Source: Ignavibacteriales bacterium UBA6490 (GTDB lineage Bacteria; Bacteroidota; Ignavibacteria; Ignavibacteriales; Ignavibacteriaceae). From it: a stretch of DNA of 8,968 nt. Shown here piece after piece: positions 6,238-8,968 of this stretch. The notes beneath the pieces are model-generated. The model saw only the letters and a program-made list of their open reading frames with translations. It searched no databases and had not been told where the DNA came from. Each line of letters starts with the position of its first letter. The first letter of the stretch is position 1. Made by a program: the position numbers and the translations under genes. The DNA lies in NCBI GenBank assembly GCA_002435365.1, contig DJMM01000058.1:1-8968 (forward strand), in the 5' to 3' direction.

Positions 6238-6840
6238 ATGGGAATGATTACTCCAAAGACTAATTCATCCTTAATCGCAGAGATCTTTTCGGAAATCTTT
6301 CGGAAAAAGGATTATCATCTTAAACTCTGGATTTCTCAGGCGAAGTTTCAGCTTGAACTAAAAACCCGGGGAAGAATAGCACGATTCACTTCGGGTGAAG
6401 ATGTGGTTCTTGAAATTATAAGCAGGGTTTTATCCGGAATAATTACCTGGGATACAGAGCGGGTCCCGAATGTAAATACATTCATGTACCACCAGATACG
6501 GAGCAATGTATCCAATCTTGTAAAAAAAGAACTGTGTAAAATAGCGCAGCTGACCGGTCAGGATGCGGTCCCCGATTCCTGCATGCAGCTGGATGCCGGA
6601 CATTATTCAATTGCAGAACCCGGAGATGTTTACAAAGCAGCCGATCTTAACGAACTGAAGGAAAGCATTCTGAAAGAGCTGGGGGATGATATAACCGCCA
6701 GCCGTGTATTTATTGAAATGACGGAGGGAGTTACCAACCTGTCGGCCGCACAGTCACTGGGCTTAACTGTTCGTGAAGTTGAGAATGCAAAGAAAAGGAT
6801 CAAAAGAGCAGTGCAGAGAATAATGAAAAAGCAGAGGTGA
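6238..6840 (+). CDS. divergent ECF-like RNA polymerase sigma factor
   Basis: This 200-residue protein resembles a small (ECF-type) sigma-70 factor, which would direct RNA polymerase to a specific promoter set. Residues about 54-98 (EDVVLEIISRVL, then NTFMYHQIRSNVSNLVKKE) fit region 2: an acidic start, a helix and a basic C-terminal helix like those in DAEDLVQEVF...ARNLxxDxLRR sequences. Residues about 138-196 fit region 4, with a helix-turn-helix in NLSAAQSLGLTVREVENAKKRIKRAVQR. The intervening 40 residues are an unconserved linker. The start at 6238 has GGAAAG eight bases upstream; a second ATG at 6244 is possible. A strong hairpin follows the stop, so it is monocistronic. No anti-sigma or membrane gene is adjacent, which is unusual for ECF factors. 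The similarity is by pattern only. A non-sigma HTH regulator is an alternative. Confidence 0.65.
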   Translation: MGMITPKTNSSLIAEIFSEIFRKKDYHLKLWISQAKFQLELKTRGRIARFTSGEDVVLEIISRVLSGIITWDTERVPNVNTFMYHQIRSNVSNLVKKELCKIAQLTGQDAVPDSCMQLDAGHYSIAEPGDVYKAADLNELKESILKELGDDITASRVFIEMTEGVTNLSAAQSLGLTVREVENAKKRIKRAVQRIMKKQR

Positions 6841-6842
6841 AG

Positions 6843-6879
6843 GCCGGGATCCTCCCGGCGCCCGTTTATCTTTTGTTTT
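6843..6879 (+). terminator. Rho-independent terminator after the sigma-like gene
   Basis: GCCGGGA (6843-6849), loop TCC and TCCCGGC (6853-6859) make a perfect 7-bp GC-rich stem. It is followed, after GCCCG, by the T-rich tract TTTATCTTTTGTTTT. It begins two bases after the TGA of the sigma-like gene. The T-tract is slightly displaced but otherwise typical. Confidence 0.75.
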
Positions 6880-6991
6880 GGAGCCATATTCGAATTTTTT
6901 GGTGGAGGCATTGCAGTTGAGGTCAGGCAAATATATTATCGGAACAGCGGCAATTAAGCGGAGTGAGGCTTATATCACCTCATCAAATAAT

Positions 6992-6999
6992 TATGTTTG
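6992..6999 (+). promoter_or_regulatory. Bacteroidota-type -7 box (TATGTTTG) of the Rieske gene
   Basis: TATGTTTG matches the TAnnTTTG -7 consensus of the Bacteroidota primary sigma factor exactly and ends 34 bases before the Rieske start codon. No convincing TTG -33 element was seen. The leader would be about 30 nt and includes the ribosome site. Confidence 0.55.
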
Positions 7000-7033
7000 A
7001 TAATTTCTAATACTTAATATTATACGAGGGATA

Positions 7034-7399
7034 ATGCCGGAAGTAAAAGTATATTCGAGAGGTTTTTCAGTTGCCGATCTTTTCACCACCGGAAAGAAAA
7101 ATTACCGGGTAGCGGAGCTTGATGAAATAAGTATAAACGAAATAAAGCTTGTTAAAGTGAAGGGGAAACGGATAGTGCTCTGCAGGGGTGAAGAGGGTTA
7201 TTACGCGCTGAATGATAAATGTCCCCACAAAGGCCATTCGCTGTCGAGGGGAGTAATGATATGCAATACTCTTACCTGCATTATGCATGGCAGTCAGTTC
7301 GATGTTAAAACCGGTGGTAGAAAAGCCGGTCCCGCGCAGAAAGACGTAGAGAAATACAAAGTAGTTGAGCAGGACGGGGGAGTATACATACTCGTCTGA
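7034..7399 (+). CDS. Rieske-type [2Fe-2S] ferredoxin-like protein
   Basis: This 121-residue single-domain Rieske protein is probably a small cytoplasmic electron carrier or redox subunit. The cluster ligands are C63 and H65 (KCPHKGHSL), and C82 and H85 (TCIMHGSQFD), with the expected glycine-rich loops and the family's FDVKTG after the second box. The C-terminus (VEKYKVVEQDGGVYILV) is the usual closing beta-strands seen in NirD-like and oxygenase-ferredoxin proteins. There is no signal peptide or membrane anchor. About 22 residues precede the core (VYSRGFSVADLFTTGKK) and are unfamiliar, but GAGGG a few bases before the ATG at 7034 supports this start. No reductase, oxygenase or nitrite reductase large subunit is adjacent, so the partner is unknown. 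It is preceded by its own -7 box and transcribed alone. Confidence 0.9.
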   Translation: MPEVKVYSRGFSVADLFTTGKKNYRVAELDEISINEIKLVKVKGKRIVLCRGEEGYYALNDKCPHKGHSLSRGVMICNTLTCIMHGSQFDVKTGGRKAGPAQKDVEKYKVVEQDGGVYILV

Positions 7400-7507
7400 T
7401 TTAAGGACCCGCCTGATTAAATTCATTATTATTCAGATCCGATCCCGCCGTTTTTGTGTTATTAATCAGTGCGGGGAAAAATGTTGCCAGCCGGATTTGA
7501 AGAAATT

Positions 7508-7522
7508 AAATCTTTAAGATTT
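7508..7522. repeat. AT-rich palindrome between convergent genes
   Basis: AAATCTT-T-AAGATTT is a perfect 7-bp inverted repeat with a single central base. It is followed by a second small inverted repeat, GGAAA...TTTCC, around 7525-7542. It lies in the 247-bp convergent gap after the Rieske gene. It may be part of the transcript 3' end or chance in AT-rich DNA. Confidence 0.3.
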
Positions 7523-7609
7523 CCCGGAAAAATCTTTATTTCCCCTTACACAACAAAAGGATTACAATTAAGATTATTATCTACCGGCCTGCTTTGAACT
7601 TTAAATGGG

Positions 7610-7638
7610 TTCTCCCCCGGTATTTAACCAGGGGAGAA
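7610..7638. terminator. hairpin between convergent Rieske and DUF6266-like genes
   Basis: TTCTCCCC (7610-7617) pairs perfectly with GGGGAGAA (7631-7638). An inner GGT/ACC stem closes an ATTTA loop after a C-A mismatch. It lies nine bases past the stop of the minus-strand gene, so it most likely ends that transcript and possibly the Rieske transcript too. No clean T-run follows on either strand, which lowers confidence. Confidence 0.6.
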
Positions 7639-7646
7639 TTATGAGA

Positions 7647-8330
7647 TCAGATATTGCGGAATGTGTTTGAGAAGTGAATTACATTTCCGTCAGCATCCAG
7701 GGTTACCAGCACGAAGTATGCATCTCTTGCCTGATATGCATTGTACAGGTCTGACTCCTGGTCCATAAGCGGTATTGAGAATACCAGTGCGGATGCAAGC
7801 TGCAGAGGTATCTCCTCCGATTGCACTTTTATGAACTCATTCTTCGGAGAATATATATCGACCGGGTTGCTGAGGCAGATCATGCTGATTAATTTTGCAC
7901 TGACCTCCTCTGCGGTATCGATACCTTTGTTGGTTCCGAGCGGATCTATTTCCGCCTGTATTTCAGCAGGGGAAACGGTTAACAGGGTTGTTGTTGTACC
8001 GAAACCATTTCCCGGTACAAGCTTAAAGCTGCCAGCTGTTCCTGCCGGATCAACGTAAGGATAATTTTGCTTTACCATATTCCGGTAAGGTGTGTTTGAA
8101 GGATCATGATTTTCCCAGACACTCTGCAGGTCGGGAATATCATTGATAACAGCAGCAAGTTTTCCTGCGAAGCGGAATTTCTCGCGTCTGTCTATTGATG
8201 CCTGGTCGGTACCGGGCATGAATGATCTGGGGCGGACAGAGATATAATTTAATCCATCCTTGAGGCGGAAAACAAGGTCCCCTACTCTCCCGCTTACTCT
8301 ACCCAGTACTGATTGAGATAAAGAAGCCAT
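7647..8330 (-). CDS. DUF6266-like hypothetical protein
   Basis: The function is unknown. The protein is 227 residues from the ATG at 8330. I chose this start over an upstream in-frame ATG at 8402 because GGAG lies seven bases before it and the conserved-looking sequence begins right at MASLSQSVLG. Residues 9-36 (LGRVSGRVGDLVFR, then GLNYISVRPRSF) and the basic SIDRREKF segment (45-52) resemble the N-terminus of DUF6266-type proteins, which are common in Bacteroidota and relatives. The C-terminal half has alternating hydrophobic strands (SAKLISMICLSN, LASALVFSIPLM, AYFVLVTLDADGNV), suggesting a beta-rich domain. No signal peptide, membrane helix or catalytic motif is visible. It is followed by a hairpin and has no same-strand neighbour in the window, so context gives no clue to its role. 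The family assignment is from memory of the pattern. Confidence 0.75.
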   Translation of the reverse strand: MASLSQSVLGRVSGRVGDLVFRLKDGLNYISVRPRSFMPGTDQASIDRREKFRFAGKLAAVINDIPDLQSVWENHDPSNTPYRNMVKQNYPYVDPAGTAGSFKLVPGNGFGTTTTLLTVSPAEIQAEIDPLGTNKGIDTAEEVSAKLISMICLSNPVDIYSPKNEFIKVQSEEIPLQLASALVFSIPLMDQESDLYNAYQARDAYFVLVTLDADGNVIHFSNTFRNI

Positions 8331-8472
8331 AAAGTTACTCCATAAATTGTTATTTGATAAATTGCTCTCTTCATACCAGTTTATTAAAGAAGAGAACCGC
8401 ACCCGGAAAAAATTTCAAAGTGCATTATCAGATATTCCGTATTCCGGAAATTTTGCCGCCGTAAAAGTTTTA

Positions 8473-8492
8473 TACCGAAAAAAATTTCGGTA
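8473..8492. promoter_or_regulatory. operator-like inverted repeat between divergent genes
   Basis: TACCGAAA (8473-8480), AAAA, TTTCGGTA (8485-8492) is a perfect 8-bp inverted repeat. A related, less symmetric CCCGGAAAAAATTTC lies at about 8402-8416. It sits between the DUF6266-like gene and osmC, about 160 bp before the osmC promoter box. It is a candidate binding site for a dimeric regulator; the regulator is unknown. Confidence 0.4.
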
Positions 8493-8651
8493 CAATAATT
8501 CCTGCAGCCCGATTTTTAATATTCAGGAGCGTTTTCGGGCAGATATGATGCGGTTTTCGGCACTGTCTTCTATTATTTAATTGCCGGGCAGTTTTTTTCA
8601 CAATCTATATATTAATCCGGGCGGATGCTTTAGATGTCCCCTTATAAAAGC

Positions 8652-8659
8652 TATATTTG
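8652..8659 (+). promoter_or_regulatory. Bacteroidota-type -7 box (TATATTTG) of osmC
   Basis: TATATTTG matches TAnnTTTG exactly and ends 37 bases before the osmC start, giving a leader of about 30 nt with a strong ribosome site. The -33 region (CTTTAG around 8630) lacks a clear TTG. Confidence 0.65.
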
Positions 8660-8696
8660 TAATATATTTTTTAAAAAATAATTGGAGGAGATAAAA

Positions 8697-8968
8697 ATGC
8701 CTGTAAGAAAAGGTAACGCTGAATGGAAAGGGGATTTGAAAGACGGGTCGGGTAAATTATCCACCGAATCTGGTGCTTTAAATAACATTACTTATAATTT
8801 TATTTCTCGTTTCGAACAGGGTAATGAAACCAATCCGGAGGAATTAATCGGCGCAGCTCATGCGGGCTGTTTTTCGATGGCCTTGTCAGGCGCTTTATCA
8901 AAAGCCGGATTTAAGGTTAATTCGGTAAAGACTGAAGACAGGGTGCATATTGAAAAACTGGAGCAGGG
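8697..8968 (+). CDS. osmC: OsmC family peroxiredoxin, 5' part (runs off the window)
   Basis: This is a cytoplasmic thiol-dependent peroxidase that reduces organic hydroperoxides, typically induced by osmotic or oxidative stress. Ninety residues are present. The N-terminus KGNAEWKGDLKDGSGKLSTE and the block TNPEELIGAAHAGCFSMALS are close to E. coli OsmC as I recall it. C58 is the peroxidatic cysteine, with R38 and E49 as the conserved partners. The second (resolving) cysteine would lie near residue 124, beyond the window, so its presence cannot be checked. The family is usually about 140 residues. The ATG at 8697 is fixed by GGAGGAG six bases upstream (8684-8690) and by a good -7 box. It is unlikely to be Ohr or YhfA given the STESG and NPEELIGAAHAGCFSMALS pattern. 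Confidence 0.93.
   Translation, partial: MPVRKGNAEWKGDLKDGSGKLSTESGALNNITYNFISRFEQGNETNPEELIGAAHAGCFSMALSGALSKAGFKVNSVKTEDRVHIEKLEQ

Larger units (their letters stand above)
8331..8696. other. 366-bp divergent intergenic region upstream of osmC
   Basis: No gene is supported here. A 77-codon frame starting at TTG 8347 has no ribosome site or recognisable sequence. The region holds AT-rich DNA with several inverted repeats: TTCCGGAA near 8441-8448; the 8473-8492 operator-like repeat; and a long-range GCCCGA (8507-8512)/TCGGGC (8535-8540) pair. It also holds a T7 run at 8592-8598 after GCCGGGCAG, then the osmC -7 box and ribosome site. No exact TAnnTTTG box was found for the minus-strand gene. 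Confidence 0.5.

Noticed and set aside
7067..7426. 119-codon minus-strand open frame over the Rieske gene
   Set aside because: It is the mirror frame of a gene with intact cluster ligands and a promoter box.
8328..8402. Upstream start at 8402 for the DUF6266-like gene
   Set aside because: The 24 extra residues look unconserved, while GGAG is correctly spaced before the ATG at 8330.
8347..8580. 77-codon plus-strand frame in the osmC upstream region
   Set aside because: It has a TTG start, no ribosome site, low-complexity lysine/arginine/phenylalanine-rich content and overlap with inverted repeats.

Overview
The window looks like a chromosomal segment of a Bacteroidota/Ignavibacteriota-type (FCB group) bacterium. 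Three things point there. Two genes are preceded by exact copies of the TAnnTTTG box typical of Bacteroidota promoters. One protein has the N-terminal signature of DUF6266-like hypothetical proteins common in that group. The base composition is moderate, with AT-rich intergenic regions. The assignment is inference from sequence features, not from a search.

Layout. (i) 86-1472: a complete IS3-family insertion sequence (115-1441) with overlapping orfA/orfB, a DD(35)E transposase, imperfect 26-bp terminal inverted repeats and a 3-bp CCT target duplication. It sits inside a GC-rich palindromic intergenic repeat and splits it into two halves. (ii) 1547-3789: a short 10-bp tandem repeat, then a minus-strand soluble multi-PAS hybrid-like histidine kinase with a degenerate N-terminal receiver-like segment and an atypical G1 box. 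(iii) 4020-6008: a minus-strand two-gene operon, wbpA (UDP-GlcNAc 6-dehydrogenase) then wbpD (N-acetyltransferase). These are two steps of the route to di-N-acetylated hexosaminuronic acid sugar nucleotides for surface polysaccharide. (iv) 6238-6840: a divergently transcribed, divergent ECF-like sigma factor followed by a strong hairpin terminator. (v) 7034-7399: a single-domain Rieske [2Fe-2S] protein. (vi) 7647-8330: a minus-strand DUF6266-like protein, convergent with the Rieske gene. (vii) 8697 to the window end: the 5' part of osmC (peroxide reductase), with a clear -7 box and a strong Shine-Dalgarno sequence.

The genes do not form one pathway. The only clear operon is wbpA-wbpD. The sensor kinase and the sigma-like gene flank it and could regulate envelope or polysaccharide functions, but nothing in the sequence proves that. 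Rieske and OsmC are small redox or stress proteins with independent promoters. No CRISPR array, tRNA, rRNA or recognisable defence system is present. The most interesting signals are the IS nested in a palindromic repeat (as known for REP-targeting IS3 elements), the orphan sigma-like protein, the unusual kinase and several operator-like inverted repeats.
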